A stretch of 64,000 bases of DNA, taken from assembly GCA_910576535.1 (NCBI GenBank), contig CAJTKK010000008.1, positions 62,001-126,000 on the forward strand, in the 5' to 3' direction. The stretch comes from an uncultured Lachnospiraceae bacterium. Its GTDB lineage: Bacteria > Bacillota > Clostridia > Lachnospirales > Lachnospiraceae. Positions 1 through 9,214 of the stretch are shown in pieces. The translations under genes were made by a program, and so were the position numbers. The notes below the pieces were generated by a model. That model saw nothing but the letters and a program-made list of their open reading frames with translations, was not told the DNA's origin and searched no databases. Within the stretch, counting starts at the first letter, position 1, and each line of letters starts with the position of its first letter.

Positions 1-1326
1 GATGAGATAATTAATTTCCTGAAGGAACCTGGGAAATTTACGAAAGTAGGGGCGAGGATCCCGAAAGGGGTCTTGTTGGAAGGGGCGCCTGGTACCGGTA
101 AAACGCTTTTGGCAAAAGCGATTGCCGGGGAAGCAAATGTACCATTTTTTAGTATTTCAGGCTCTGATTTTGTGGAAATGTTTGTAGGCGTGGGCGCATC
201 CAGGGTCAGGGATCTGTTTGCAGATGCCAAGAAACACGCTCCGTGTATCGTATTTATTGATGAAATTGATGCCGTGGCAAGGCGGCGTGGTACCGGCATG
301 GGCGGCGGACACGATGAAAGGGAACAGACGCTGAACCAGTTGCTGGTGGAGATGGACGGTTTTGGTGCAAATGAAGGGATTATCGTATTGGCGGCAACCA
401 ACCGGGTGGATATCCTGGATCCGGCAATCCTGCGGCCGGGAAGATTTGACAGGAAGATAACGGTCAGCCCCCCGGACGTTAGGGGAAGAAAAGAGATTCT
501 TTCCGTTCATTCTAAGAATAAGCCATTGGCAGAGGACGTAAACTTAGAGCAGATCGCGCAGACGACCGCCGGTTTTACAGGGGCGGATTTAGAGAACCTG
601 ATGAATGAAGCGGCAATCCATGCAGCTATGGAGAACCGTGGGTTTGTAAAGCAGGAGGATATTAAGAAATCTTTTATTAAAGTTGGGATTGGCACTGAGA
701 AAAAAAGCCGCGTAATCTCCGACAAGGAAAAGAAAATTACAGCTTATCATGAGGCAGGCCATGCCATCTTGTTCCATGTGCTTCCCGATGTGGGGCCGGT
801 ATATACCGTTTCCATTATTCCGACGGGGCTGGGGGCAGCAGGCTATACGATGCCGCTTCCTGAAAAAGATGAGATGTTCATGACAAAAGGAAAAATGCTC
901 CAAGAGATTATGGTATCTTTAGGAGGACGTATTGCCGAGGAAATTATTTTTGATGATATTACTACCGGGGCATCCAGCGATATAAAGAAAGCGACAAAAG
1001 TAGCGAGGCGGATGGTGACGAGATATGGGATGTCCGATAATATCGGTGTAATTAATTACGATGATGATGACGATGAGGTATTCATTGGAAGGGATCTTGC
1101 CCATGCCAAAAGCCATAGCGAATTAGTGGCAGGGGAAATTGACAGGGAAGTAAAAGAAATTATTAATGAATGCTATGGAAGAGCAAAAGCAATTATTACG
1201 GAGCGTGAGGAAGCCCTTCATAAATGTGCGGATTTGCTGCTGCAGAAGGAAAAAATTACCCGCGAGGAATTTGAAGAGTTAATGGAAGAAAAACCATACA
1301 AACCGGAAGATTTCTTTGCCAATTAG
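1..1326 (+). CDS. ftsH: ATP-dependent zinc metalloprotease FtsH (3' part)
   Basis: This is the C-terminal 441 residues of the membrane-bound AAA+ protease that degrades misfolded and short-lived proteins. The frame is open from base 1, so the N-terminal membrane segments lie outside the window. Visible motifs are Walker A GAPGTGKT (about residues 28-35 of this part), Walker [10 protein letters not shown] (82-90), the second region of homology ending RPGRFDR, and the zinc-site HEAGH at about 250. The Walker A flank reads [10 protein letters not shown] where most FtsH have VGPPGTGKT, a mild variant. The end is normal, followed by a strong terminator at 1502-1535. Identification is secure; it could be one of several FtsH copies. 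Confidence 0.97.
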   Translation, partial: DEIINFLKEPGKFTKVGARIPKGVLLEGAPGTGKTLLAKAIAGEANVPFFSISGSDFVEMFVGVGASRVRDLFADAKKHAPCIVFIDEIDAVARRRGTGMGGGHDEREQTLNQLLVEMDGFGANEGIIVLAATNRVDILDPAILRPGRFDRKITVSPPDVRGRKEILSVHSKNKPLAEDVNLEQIAQTTAGFTGADLENLMNEAAIHAAMENRGFVKQEDIKKSFIKVGIGTEKKSRVISDKEKKITAYHEAGHAILFHVLPDVGPVYTVSIIPTGLGAAGYTMPLPEKDEMFMTKGKMLQEIMVSLGGRIAEEIIFDDITTGASSDIKKATKVARRMVTRYGMSDNIGVINYDDDDDEVFIGRDLAHAKSHSELVAGEIDREVKEIINECYGRAKAIITEREEALHKCADLLLQKEKITREEFEELMEEKPYKPEDFFAN

Positions 1327-1403
1327 CAGGTGGATAACAAGAGTATTGTGCAAAGTTAATAAAAAAACAAATTGATTTTTGTGATATTTGTGAATCCTTA
1401 GTA

Positions 1404-1432
1404 TTTACGCAAATGAATGACTATGCTATTAT
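1404..1432 (+). promoter_or_regulatory. Candidate promoter with extended -10
   Basis: TTTACG (1404-1409), a 17-bp spacer and TATTAT (1427-1432) preceded by TGC form a plausible extended -10 promoter. A transcript from here would reach the hairpin terminator at 1502-1535 after about 100 nt, before the next gene. It may drive a small RNA or an attenuated leader for the amylase gene. Confidence 0.4.
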
Positions 1433-1437
1433 ACTAC

Positions 1438-1535
1438 TTGTAACCCCCCAATACATTATATAGTTTTTTGCTATACCCCATAAGAAAGAAATACCTTCTC
1501 TAAAAAAGACAGCAGATCGTTTGGCTGTCTTTTTT
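1438..1535 (+). ncRNA. Possible short RNA or attenuated leader
   Basis: The stretch between the promoter at 1404-1432 and the terminator has no open frame of note. It contains a C-run, a small hairpin (TATAG with CTATA) and ends in a perfect 12-bp terminator stem with a T-run. The arrangement fits a free-standing small RNA of about 100 nt or a terminated leader. No known RNA family was recognised. Confidence 0.22.
1502..1535 (+). terminator. Intrinsic terminator after ftsH
   Basis: AAAAAAGACAGC (1502-1513) pairs perfectly with GCTGTCTTTTTT (1524-1535) across a 10-nt loop. The A-run and T-run make it usable on both strands. It closes ftsH and the possible short RNA. Confidence 0.9.
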
Positions 1536-1563
1536 ACTGTCCGCCGGAAGATGTTGAATAGAC

Positions 1564-1592
1564 TTGAACAGCGGGGATACATAGTATAAAAT
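1564..1592 (+). promoter_or_regulatory. Promoter of the GH13 gene
   Basis: TTGAAC (1564-1569), a 17-bp spacer and TAAAAT (1587-1592), overlapping TATAAA, lie about 40 bp upstream of the amylase start and downstream of the terminator. Confidence 0.5.
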
Positions 1593-1632
1593 AATTCATA
1601 AAGATTAGAAAAAGCTATAGGGAGAAAAATGA

Positions 1633-3759
1633 ATGGAAATGAACAATTTTCAGAGAGTTGAGTATGACCAGATGTATATCGCTACTATGCGGCCATTATT
1701 TGACAGGAGGGCGTTGTTCAGCGATATGACGGAAGATTATGTATATCCTCCGGAACCCAGTGCGTATGGTGAGATAACGGTAAAGTTCCGTACAAAGAAA
1801 AACAATGTGGATAAAGTATACTTTGTATGTGATAATGAAAAGCACCAGATGTTAAAAATGGAATCAGACAAACATTTTGATTATTATTATCATCCAGTTC
1901 AGTTAGAGGGAAGAGAAATCAGCTATTACTTTGAAATACATGCAGGAAAGGCGGTTTGCTGCTTTAATCATTTCGGTGTGCAGAAAGAACCGGACAGGAA
2001 TTGTGACTTTCGTCTGATACCGGGGTATAAAACCCCTGACTGGGCAAAAGGCGCAGTGATGTATCAAATCTATGTGGATCGTTTTTATAACGGGGATCCG
2101 TCTAATGATGTTCTTACGGATGAATATAGGTATATCGGGGAAAATACAGTAAAAGTAGAGGACTGGAATAAATACCCGGCCGCTATGGGGGTACGTGAAT
2201 TTTATGGGGGCGATCTTCAGGGGGTTCTGGATAAAATGGATTACTTGCAGGACTTGGGGATAGACGTTATTTATTTTAACCCGTTATTTGTATCGCCGTC
2301 GAATCATAAATATGATATTCAGGATTACGATTATATTGATCCTCATTTCGGGAAAATCGTAGCGGATGAAGGGGAACTGCTGCATCCGGGGCAGGAGAAC
2401 CGTTTTGCTTCCAGATATATTAATCGCGTCACAAATAAGGAGAATCTGGAGGCAAGCAACGAGCTGTTTGCTCAGGTGGTGTCAGAGGCTCATAGAAGAG
2501 GCATGAAAGTGATTTTGGACGGCGTATTTAATCACTGCGGCTCTTTTAATAAATGGATGGATAGGGAACGGATTTATGAAAATGCGCAGGGGTATGAAAA
2601 AGGCGCTTTTGTAGAGAGAGACAGCCCTTACCATAATTATTTTTCGTTTCATGAAAGGGAAGGGTGGCCCTATAATCACGCCTATGACGGATGGTGGGGG
2701 CATGATACGCTGCCGAAACTGAATTATGAGGGTTCCAAGGATTTATTTGAATATGTCATGCATATTGCCCGTAAATGGGTATCCCCGCCGTATAATGCAG
2801 ACGGATGGCGGCTGGATGTGGCCGCAGACTTAGGGCATTCCCCGGAATACAATCATTATTTCTGGAAAGAATTCTATAAAACAGTAAAGAGGGCAAACCC
2901 CAATGCGGTAGTTCTGGCAGAACATTATGGGAATCCCCGGGAATGGCTGAATGGCAAGGAATGGGATACCATTATGAATTATGACGCCTTTATGGAGCCG
3001 GTAACCTGGTTTTTAACAGGGATGCAGAAGCATAGCGATGATTTTAGGGAAGATATGCTCGGCAACGCGGAAAGCTTCTGGGGGGCTATGAAGTATAATG
3101 GGGCCAATATGACGATGCCTTCCCTTTACATGGCAATGAATGAGCTGTCAAACCATGACCATTCCCGTTTCCTGACGAGGACAAACAGATTTGTGGGCAG
3201 GACGAATTCCCATGGTCCGGAAGCGGCGGACCGGAACGTAAATAAAGCAATCCTGCGGGAGGCTGTTGTCATCCAGATGACATGGCCGGGCGCGCCGACG
3301 ATCTATTACGGGGATGAAGCGGGAGTTACCGGATTTACAGATCCGGATAATAGGAGGACATATCCGTGGGGAAATGAGGATAAGGAGCTTATCCGGTTTC
3401 ACCGGGATATTATTGCTATTCATAAAACGAATAAAGAGTTTTTAACAGGTTCTTTAAAACGCATGGAAGGGGAATATAATGTGATTGGATATGGCCGCTT
3501 TACCAGGCAGGAGCAGTCAGTTGTCCTAGTGAATAACAATAATTATGAAATTACGAAGGAATTGGCGGTATGGTATCTGGGCATACCAAAAACAGGGACG
3601 ATGAAGCGTATTTTTCTGACTACTCCGGAAGGGCATACGGTTCAGGAAGAGGAATACCCGATTGTTGCAGGGCGGGTGAAGGTGACTTTGCCTCCCACTT
3701 CGGCCATAATTTTAAAAAACAGGAAAAATAAAGAGCGGAGTTTTTTGCATTTTAAATAA
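1633..3759 (+). CDS. GH13 alpha-glucan hydrolase (neopullulanase/cyclomaltodextrinase type)
   Basis: A 708-residue cytoplasmic alpha-amylase-family enzyme without a signal peptide, expected to cleave imported maltodextrins, cyclodextrins or pullulan fragments. Residues about 35-130 resemble a CBM34-type N-terminal domain. The barrel shows DGVFNHCG, the nucleophile Asp395 in DGWRLDVA, the acid Glu430 in VLAEHYG and Asp509 in ELSNHDHSRF, so all three catalytic carboxylates are present. The chosen ATG follows GGGAGAAAAATGA; an ATG four bases upstream is in another frame. The gene stands alone between two terminators, convergent with the AraC pair. Exact substrate cannot be read from sequence. 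Confidence 0.9.
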   Translation: MEMNNFQRVEYDQMYIATMRPLFDRRALFSDMTEDYVYPPEPSAYGEITVKFRTKKNNVDKVYFVCDNEKHQMLKMESDKHFDYYYHPVQLEGREISYYFEIHAGKAVCCFNHFGVQKEPDRNCDFRLIPGYKTPDWAKGAVMYQIYVDRFYNGDPSNDVLTDEYRYIGENTVKVEDWNKYPAAMGVREFYGGDLQGVLDKMDYLQDLGIDVIYFNPLFVSPSNHKYDIQDYDYIDPHFGKIVADEGELLHPGQENRFASRYINRVTNKENLEASNELFAQVVSEAHRRGMKVILDGVFNHCGSFNKWMDRERIYENAQGYEKGAFVERDSPYHNYFSFHEREGWPYNHAYDGWWGHDTLPKLNYEGSKDLFEYVMHIARKWVSPPYNADGWRLDVAADLGHSPEYNHYFWKEFYKTVKRANPNAVVLAEHYGNPREWLNGKEWDTIMNYDAFMEPVTWFLTGMQKHSDDFREDMLGNAESFWGAMKYNGANMTMPSLYMAMNELSNHDHSRFLTRTNRFVGRTNSHGPEAADRNVNKAILREAVVIQMTWPGAPTIYYGDEAGVTGFTDPDNRRTYPWGNEDKELIRFHRDIIAIHKTNKEFLTGSLKRMEGEYNVIGYGRFTRQEQSVVLVNNNNYEITKELAVWYLGIPKTGTMKRIFLTTPEGHTVQEEEYPIVAGRVKVTLPPTSAIILKNRKNKERSFLHFK

Positions 3760-3835
3760 ACGTAAAAACGTTCGGAGCTTATGCAGCAGGCATAGCACAT
3801 ATAAGAGAACTTTGGGGAAAGGTTCCATACAATGA

Positions 3836-4675
3836 TTAGGGATTCGTGGAGGAATCCCTATAATTTTTGGGGGAAACGCCATATTTGTTTTTAAAGGCTC
3901 TTGAAAAATGGAGCTGGTTGGGATATCCGACTAAGGCGCTGATTTCCCCGATTGTTTTTTCAGTGCTTTTTAGAAGCTCACTGGCTTTGCTCATGCGGAT
4001 ATGGATAATAAATTCCTGCGGGCTGAAGCCAGTAGACTCCCGGAACATTTTTCCGAAATAACTCCGGTTGAGTCCGCAGATATTTGCCAGATCTTCAACA
4101 GTAATGTTTTCATGATAATGATGTTCGATATAAGAGAGGGATTCTTTTATGTAGAAATCTTTTACTTTTCCGCCCGGCTTGGAGTGCTGGCGCACGGAAG
4201 TGGAGATCAGAGAATCCATAAAAAGATAGAGATGCCCAATCAGGTTTAAAGCGGCAGCATCTGAGTTTTTGGTGATATAAAGGATTTCATCCCTCACTTG
4301 GCAGCTTAAGGCAGAAGTTTTGGGGGTATAGATAGGGGAATTTACATCCAGGCCGGCGTTCAGAAGGTATTCCCTCACTTTAATGCCGTCAAATTCCAGC
4401 CAGGCATATTCCCAAGGCTCTTCCTTATCCGCAAAATAAGTGACTATCTGTCCGGGGGATGCCAGGAAACCTTTGCCTGCGCTAAGGCGGTAAGTTTCAT
4501 TGATGCCTGAAGAGTTGACGGAAACTAAGGTACCCTTGCCTGAAATGACATAATGAAATAAATAGTGGTTGCGGATATAAGGGCCATAAGACTGCATTGG
4601 CGTGCAAGGCTCCCACCCATATTGGTATAATGTCATGTCCACGAAGCTTTCATTAGGAAATACGGAAAAAAGCAT
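3836..4675 (-). CDS. AraC-family transcriptional regulator (copy 1)
   Basis: A 279-residue regulator with an N-terminal cupin-like sensing domain (HYLFHYVISGKGTL near residues 35-50) and two C-terminal helix-turn-helix motifs (about 180-275, with LNRSYFGKMFRE and GYPNQLHFSRAFK). The start is placed at 4675, where AGAGGA lies at the right distance; the frame is open 12 codons further but with no ribosome site. It is a tandem paralogue of the next gene: both begin with the FSVFP motif, and the HTH regions are nearly the same. Together they probably control the divergent sugar importer at 5852 and perhaps the amylase; the ligand is unknown. Confidence 0.88.
   Translation of the reverse strand: MLFSVFPNESFVDMTLYQYGWEPCTPMQSYGPYIRNHYLFHYVISGKGTLVSVNSSGINETYRLSAGKGFLASPGQIVTYFADKEEPWEYAWLEFDGIKVREYLLNAGLDVNSPIYTPKTSALSCQVRDEILYITKNSDAAALNLIGHLYLFMDSLISTSVRQHSKPGGKVKDFYIKESLSYIEHHYHENITVEDLANICGLNRSYFGKMFRESTGFSPQEFIIHIRMSKASELLKSTEKTIGEISALVGYPNQLHFSRAFKNKYGVSPKNYRDSSTNP
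3837..3868 (+). terminator. Terminator of the GH13 gene inside the AraC 3' end
   Basis: TAGGGATTC (3837-3845) pairs with GAATCCCTA (3852-3860), followed by TAATTTTT. The hairpin overlaps the last codons of the convergent AraC gene. Confidence 0.75.
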
Positions 4676-4797
4676 ATTTTGTCCTCTTTCTGGTGATGGT
4701 GTGGTAGTCAATGCCTTAAAACGCGAAATATATTTATAAAATCAGTATATACCTAAATAATATCCTGGTGCAATATTTTCCGGCAAATAAATTTGGA

Positions 4798-5652
4798 CTA
4801 TATATGTCCGCCGCCGTTCTCCCCGCGCCATTGTCTTGGCGAAACCCCATATACATTTTTAAATGCCCTGGAGAAGTGAAGCTGATTAGGATAACCAATG
4901 GCATTTCCGATATCAGCAATCGAGAGTTTGGTCAGTTTTAAAAGTTCGGCAGCCTTGGACATCCGGTAGGAGATAAGGAAATCCTGGGGGGATTTCCCCG
5001 TATATTCATGGAATATTTTCCCGAAATAGCTCCGGTTGAGCCCGCAGGAGGCGGCGATATCTTCGACGCATATATTGTTCTGGAAATTCTGTTCAATAAA
5101 GGAAATGGCTTCCTTTATGTAGAAATCCCGCAAGTTGCTTCCCTGTCCGACCGGGGCGGAGGTGGAAGAACGGATAAAGCTGTCGATAAAAAGATGAAGA
5201 TGTCCGATTAAGTGGAAAGGGGATGCTTCTTTATTATTTACAATATATAACATTTCATTTTTCATGGTTTCCCCTATATCCTTATAACGGGCTTTATAAA
5301 TCGGCTGGTCGCGGCTGATGCCGGCTAAATCGACCGCTTCCTTTGCCCGCAGCCCGTCAAATTCTATCCATGTATATTCCCAGGGGATCTCATGGTCTGC
5401 AATATAAGTGGATACCTGATGGGGGAATATCATAAATCCCTGCCCGCTTTTTACCTGATAGGAAACGGATTCCCCGTTGTTGTTTTCCGCATATAGAGTT
5501 CCGGTGCCGGACAGGCATAGATGAAATAAGTAGTGGTTCCTGGCCGCAGGGCCGAAGGAATGGGAAGGGTCGCATTGTTCCCAGCCGAATTGGTATAGCC
5601 CTAAGTCAATAAAATTTTCACTTGGGAAAACTGAAAAAATTACCTCGCTCAT
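4798..5652 (-). CDS. AraC-family transcriptional regulator (copy 2)
   Basis: A 284-residue paralogue of the regulator at 3836-4675, with the same N-terminal sensing domain (RNHYLFHLCLSG) and C-terminal double HTH (CGLNRSYFGKIFHE, GYPNQLHFSRAFK). GAGGTGAT precedes the ATG. It reads divergently from the sugar-binding lipoprotein across a 199-bp AT-rich region with repeated TAGCATAA elements, the usual position for an MsmR/RafR-type activator of alpha-galactoside transport genes. That target is inferred from position only. Confidence 0.9.
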   Translation of the reverse strand: MSEVIFSVFPSENFIDLGLYQFGWEQCDPSHSFGPAARNHYLFHLCLSGTGTLYAENNNGESVSYQVKSGQGFMIFPHQVSTYIADHEIPWEYTWIEFDGLRAKEAVDLAGISRDQPIYKARYKDIGETMKNEMLYIVNNKEASPFHLIGHLHLFIDSFIRSSTSAPVGQGSNLRDFYIKEAISFIEQNFQNNICVEDIAASCGLNRSYFGKIFHEYTGKSPQDFLISYRMSKAAELLKLTKLSIADIGNAIGYPNQLHFSRAFKNVYGVSPRQWRGENGGGHI

Positions 5653-5755
5653 ATATCACCTCAGAATTAATATTAAATGAATCTTGCAACGTGAAGACGT
5701 ATATTTTTCATTATATACCAAAATGCTAGATGATTTCAAATAAAATACCTAAAAA

Positions 5756-5820
5756 TAGCATAAATGCATATAATGTACAAAATAGTGGTATTTATTAGTA
5801 GCATAATGGTATGTTACAAT
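5756..5820 (+). promoter_or_regulatory. Promoter and possible AraC sites for the sugar ABC operon
   Basis: TACAAT (5815-5820) preceded by TGT is a good extended -10; TTATTA (5792-5797) is a weak -35 at 17 bp. TAGCATAA occurs at 5756-5763 and 5799-5806, 43 bp or about four helical turns apart, and the reverse element ATGCTA lies at 5723-5728. A poor -35 with spaced repeats fits activation by an AraC protein. Site assignment is inference. Confidence 0.5.
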
Positions 5821-5851
5821 ACGGTTATCAAAATAGGGAAGGAGAAATGCT

Positions 5852-7138
5852 ATGAAAGGGAAAAGGATAAAATGCTTAGGACTTGCATTATGCTGCATGG
5901 CTTCATCATTGTTTGTTTGCGGATGCGGGGCCTCTGCCAACGATGGGAAGACGGAAATCGAAATCGTTCAGTACAAACCGGAAGCGGCAAATTACTTTAA
6001 AACGGTGGAAGATGAATTTAATGCAACGCACGATGACATCCATTTAAAAATCAGTTCCCCTAACGATGCAATGACAATTTTAAAGACAAGATTTATCAGA
6101 GAGGATTATCCAGACATCATAGGAATTGGCGGAGATATTAACTATTCCTATTTTGTAGATGCAGAGATTCTGGCGGATATTTCGGATTACAGCGGGCTTC
6201 AGAATATTAATCAGGGATATCTGGACATTGATGAGGCTTTGGAGCTTGTTCCTACAGAGGGCATATTCGCGGTGCCTTATGTAGCGAATGCGGCCGGGAT
6301 TTTGTATAACCGTGACATGTTTGAAGAGCATGGGTGGCAAATTCCGGAGAACTGGGAAGAATTAAAAGCTTTATGTGAAAACATTAAGGCAGAAGGGATT
6401 CTTCCGTTTTATTTCGGCTTTAAGGATACATGGACTTGCCTGGCGCCTTGGAATTCCATGGCGGTTGACCTTTCTCCGGCAGATACGACAAAACAGGTAA
6501 ACCGGGGTGAAACAACGTTTTCCAAGGAATATAGGGAAATATCCGAAAAATATCTGGAACTTTTAAATTATGGGCCGGCTGACCCGTTTGCATATGGATA
6601 CAACGATGCTTGTACCGCTTTTGCAAGAGGGGAATCTGCAATGTATCCTATCGGAAGTTACGCGGCTCCTCAGATTTTATCCGTAAACCCGGATTTAAAC
6701 CTGGATTCTTTTGTAATGCCGGCGAATGATTCCAAAGACGGCAATACGCTGAATTCCGGCGTTGACCTTCAATTCTGTGTAATGGCTGAATGCAAGAACA
6801 AAGAAGCGGCTTATGAAGTTTTGGACTTCCTTTTTGCAGACGAGAATCTTCAGAAATATATTGATGCACAGACGGCAATCCCTTGTAAAGAAGGGGATTT
6901 CCAATTGCCTTCTATCCTGGATGGGATGACCGAATACATAACAAGCGGGAACATGAAGGACTATCAGGATCACTATTATCCGTCTGAAATGGCAGTGGAT
7001 GCCCAGATTCAGACTTTCCTGCTGAACAAAGACGTGGATGCTTTCCTGACGAAATTCGATAATGATTGGCCGCGGTATAACAGGGATATTATCCGTTTGG
7101 TGCAAGAATATGAAAAACAACATGGGAATGCGAATTAG
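5852..7138 (+). CDS. Sugar ABC transporter, extracellular binding lipoprotein
   Basis: A 428-residue solute-binding protein of the type 1 sugar family. Residues 1-24 are a lipoprotein signal with the acylated cysteine at about Cys25 (VCGCGAS). The mature part has the expected features: EIEIVQY at its start, LYNRDMFEEHGWQIPENWEEL in the middle and a C-terminal helix-rich region. GGAGAAATGCT precedes the ATG. It is the first gene of a three-gene operon with two permeases. Neighbouring alpha-galactosidase and AraC genes suggest raffinose, melibiose or related oligosaccharides as ligand, which is an inference. Confidence 0.92.
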   Translation: MKGKRIKCLGLALCCMASSLFVCGCGASANDGKTEIEIVQYKPEAANYFKTVEDEFNATHDDIHLKISSPNDAMTILKTRFIREDYPDIIGIGGDINYSYFVDAEILADISDYSGLQNINQGYLDIDEALELVPTEGIFAVPYVANAAGILYNRDMFEEHGWQIPENWEELKALCENIKAEGILPFYFGFKDTWTCLAPWNSMAVDLSPADTTKQVNRGETTFSKEYREISEKYLELLNYGPADPFAYGYNDACTAFARGESAMYPIGSYAAPQILSVNPDLNLDSFVMPANDSKDGNTLNSGVDLQFCVMAECKNKEAAYEVLDFLFADENLQKYIDAQTAIPCKEGDFQLPSILDGMTEYITSGNMKDYQDHYYPSEMAVDAQIQTFLLNKDVDAFLTKFDNDWPRYNRDIIRLVQEYEKQHGNAN

Positions 7139-7153
7139 GAAAGGAGAAGAGCT

Positions 7154-8032
7154 ATGAAAGAAGTGATGAAAAATGAAAGGAAAAGAACTTTTTTATTAAT
7201 CACGATTCCGATTTTGGCATTGTTTATCTGCTTTAATACTATTCCGTTAATTCGTGGCGTGATTTATAGTTTTACAAACTTTAAAGGGTTCGGGAAATAC
7301 AATTGGGTAGGATTCCAGAATTACCTTGATTTGTTCACGGATGGCCGTGTCGGCAAATCGTATTGGTTTACTTTCAAACTGGCTATTGTGTCTACGGTTG
7401 TAACCAATGTGATCAGCTTGATTCTGGCGCTTGGCTTAAACAGCAAGATAAGGGCAAAAAGCTTCTTCCGCGGGGCATACTTCCTGCCGAATATTTTGGG
7501 CGCATTGGTAGTCGGCTATATTTTCAATTACTTTTTCACATACATACTTCCTGCAGTAGCGCAGATGATAGGGGTAAAAGGCTTGAGTACAAGTATTTTG
7601 TCGAATCCCAGAGTTGCATGGATTGGAATCATGATAGTGTGTGCTTGGCAGGCAATTGCAATGAATACGATTATTTATATCTCCGGGTTACAGACGGTGC
7701 CGGAAGATGTTTATGAAGCCGGCGGGTTAGACGGAGCGACCGGGTGGAAGCAGTTCCGTTATTTGACCTTCCCGCTGATTATACCATTCTTCTCCATTAA
7801 CATGGTTCTGTGCGTAAAGAACTTCCTGATGGTATTCGACCAGATTATGGCTTTGACAAAGGGCGGGCCGGCACAGAGTACGGAATCTATTTCCTATTTG
7901 ATTTATAACAATGGTATGTCAGGCGGACAGTTTGGGTTCCAGAGCGCTAATGCAGTAGTATTCTTTATTGTAATTGTAATTGTTTCCGTGGCACAGATGA
8001 AATTTTCCAGCAGTAAGGAGGAGCAGCTATGA
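7154..8032 (+). CDS. Sugar ABC transporter permease, MalF/MsmF type
   Basis: A 292-residue inner-membrane protein with about six membrane segments and the permease EAA loop (VYEAGGLDGATGWKQFRYLTFP, about residues 190-211) that contacts the ATPase. AAAGGAGAAGAGCT precedes the ATG. It follows the binding protein by 15 bp and its stop overlaps the next permease by 4 bp, so the three genes are cotranscribed and coupled. Confidence 0.93.
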   Translation: MKEVMKNERKRTFLLITIPILALFICFNTIPLIRGVIYSFTNFKGFGKYNWVGFQNYLDLFTDGRVGKSYWFTFKLAIVSTVVTNVISLILALGLNSKIRAKSFFRGAYFLPNILGALVVGYIFNYFFTYILPAVAQMIGVKGLSTSILSNPRVAWIGIMIVCAWQAIAMNTIIYISGLQTVPEDVYEAGGLDGATGWKQFRYLTFPLIIPFFSINMVLCVKNFLMVFDQIMALTKGGPAQSTESISYLIYNNGMSGGQFGFQSANAVVFFIVIVIVSVAQMKFSSSKEEQL

Positions 8033-8874
8033 CAAAGAAAAATGCAAGTATGCATACGAATAAGGTGGCAATGGTCTTATTGATACTTGGGCTTTCCACA
8101 ATTATTTTTCCGCTGTATTTGACTATTGTAATTGCGTTTAAACAGCCTTCTGAAATGACAAACAGCATCAGCGGCATATTATCTTTGCCGCAGTCGTGGA
8201 GCCTGAACAATTTCAGGGAAGCTATGGAAGTAACGGACTTCTGGCGTTCTTTGGGCAACAGTTTACTGATTACTTTGGTAGCGGTAGGCTTGTCTATCGT
8301 AGTTCATTCCTTAATGGGATATGCTTTAGGAAGAAACAAGGCAAAAAATAAATTTTATAGTTTTGTATATCTGTTTATTGTCAGCGGTATGTTCGTGCCT
8401 TTCGCAATCCTGATGATGCCTTTGGCAAAGCAGACGGCGGAACTGGGCCTGGCAAACTGGTTTGGTGTTATCATACTGTATGTTGTATTTTATATGCCGA
8501 TGAATGTCCTGCTGTATTCGGGGTATCTGGTAAACATCCCGATGGCATTGGAAGAGGCGGCAAAGGTAGACGGGGCTTCCACATGGAGGACTTACTGGAA
8601 GATTATTTTCCCGATTATGCGTCCTATGCATGCAACGGTAGCAGTCTTAACAGCGTTGGCTGTTTGGAACGATGTTATGACTCCCCTTGTTATTATGGCA
8701 GGGTCCGGGCAGAATACGCTGCCTTTGGCACAGTTAAACTTCCAGTCACAGTTCGGTACAAACTATAACTTGGCATTTGCATCTTATCTGCTGGCATTGA
8801 TACCGATTTTGATTTTCTACATTATCTGCCAGAAACAGATTCTGAACGGTGTTGTAAACGGTGCGGTAAAATAA
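8029..8874 (+). CDS. Sugar ABC transporter permease, MalG/MsmG type
   Basis: A 281-residue inner-membrane permease with about six membrane segments and the EAA loop ALEEAAKVDGASTWRTYW (about residues 180-197). ATGA overlap with the first permease indicates coupled translation. No ATPase gene follows; the operon ends at the terminator 8946-8983. As with other importers of this class, a shared MsmK/UgpC-like ATPase encoded elsewhere probably powers it. Confidence 0.93.
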   Translation: MTKKNASMHTNKVAMVLLILGLSTIIFPLYLTIVIAFKQPSEMTNSISGILSLPQSWSLNNFREAMEVTDFWRSLGNSLLITLVAVGLSIVVHSLMGYALGRNKAKNKFYSFVYLFIVSGMFVPFAILMMPLAKQTAELGLANWFGVIILYVVFYMPMNVLLYSGYLVNIPMALEEAAKVDGASTWRTYWKIIFPIMRPMHATVAVLTALAVWNDVMTPLVIMAGSGQNTLPLAQLNFQSQFGTNYNLAFASYLLALIPILIFYIICQKQILNGVVNGAVK

Positions 8875-8945
8875 GGGTTTTACATGAGAGAGGCGAGGGG
8901 ATAAATGAACATATAGTTACCGGTCACGGAGTGAGCAGTAACAGG

Positions 8946-8983
8946 ACATGGACTGCCAAAAAGGGATGGCAGTCCATGTTTTT
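8946..8983 (+). terminator. Terminator of the sugar ABC operon
   Basis: ACATGGACTGCC (8946-8957) pairs perfectly with GGCAGTCCATGT (8968-8979) and is followed by TTTT. A weaker hairpin (GTTAC with GTAAC, about 8917-8943) lies just upstream. With the next two entries this accounts for the 340-bp gap 8875-9214. Confidence 0.92.
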
Positions 8984-8986
8984 ATC

Positions 8987-9023
8987 ATATAATAGGAAAT
9001 TGCCCCGCAATCCCCTATTATAT
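8987..9023. repeat. Perfect 10-bp inverted repeat
   Basis: ATATAATAGG (8987-8996) and CCTATTATAT (9014-9023) are exact inverted copies with a 17-nt spacer. There is no T-run, and it lies about 45 bp upstream of the next -35, so it could be an operator or a secondary stem rather than a terminator. Confidence 0.5.
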
Positions 9024-9068
9024 AAAAATCTTCCGGGAAAATGCATTTTGTTTTAAGCACAATGTTTC

Positions 9069-9098
9069 TTGCATTGATAATGACGGTTATGCTATACT
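9069..9098 (+). promoter_or_regulatory. Promoter of the alpha-galactosidase gene
   Basis: TTGCAT (9069-9074), an 18-bp spacer and TATACT (9093-9098) preceded by TGC. The leader to the start codon is about 110 nt. Confidence 0.65.
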
Positions 9099-9214
9099 TA
9101 CTTTCTGGGAAAAATGAATGTAGAAAATTTCATCATTAGCAGGGTGACCGAAGAAAAATAGGAATAACGTTATGGTATTTGGGGTAACGGGTTCTTGTAT
9201 TAGGAGGATAGGAT

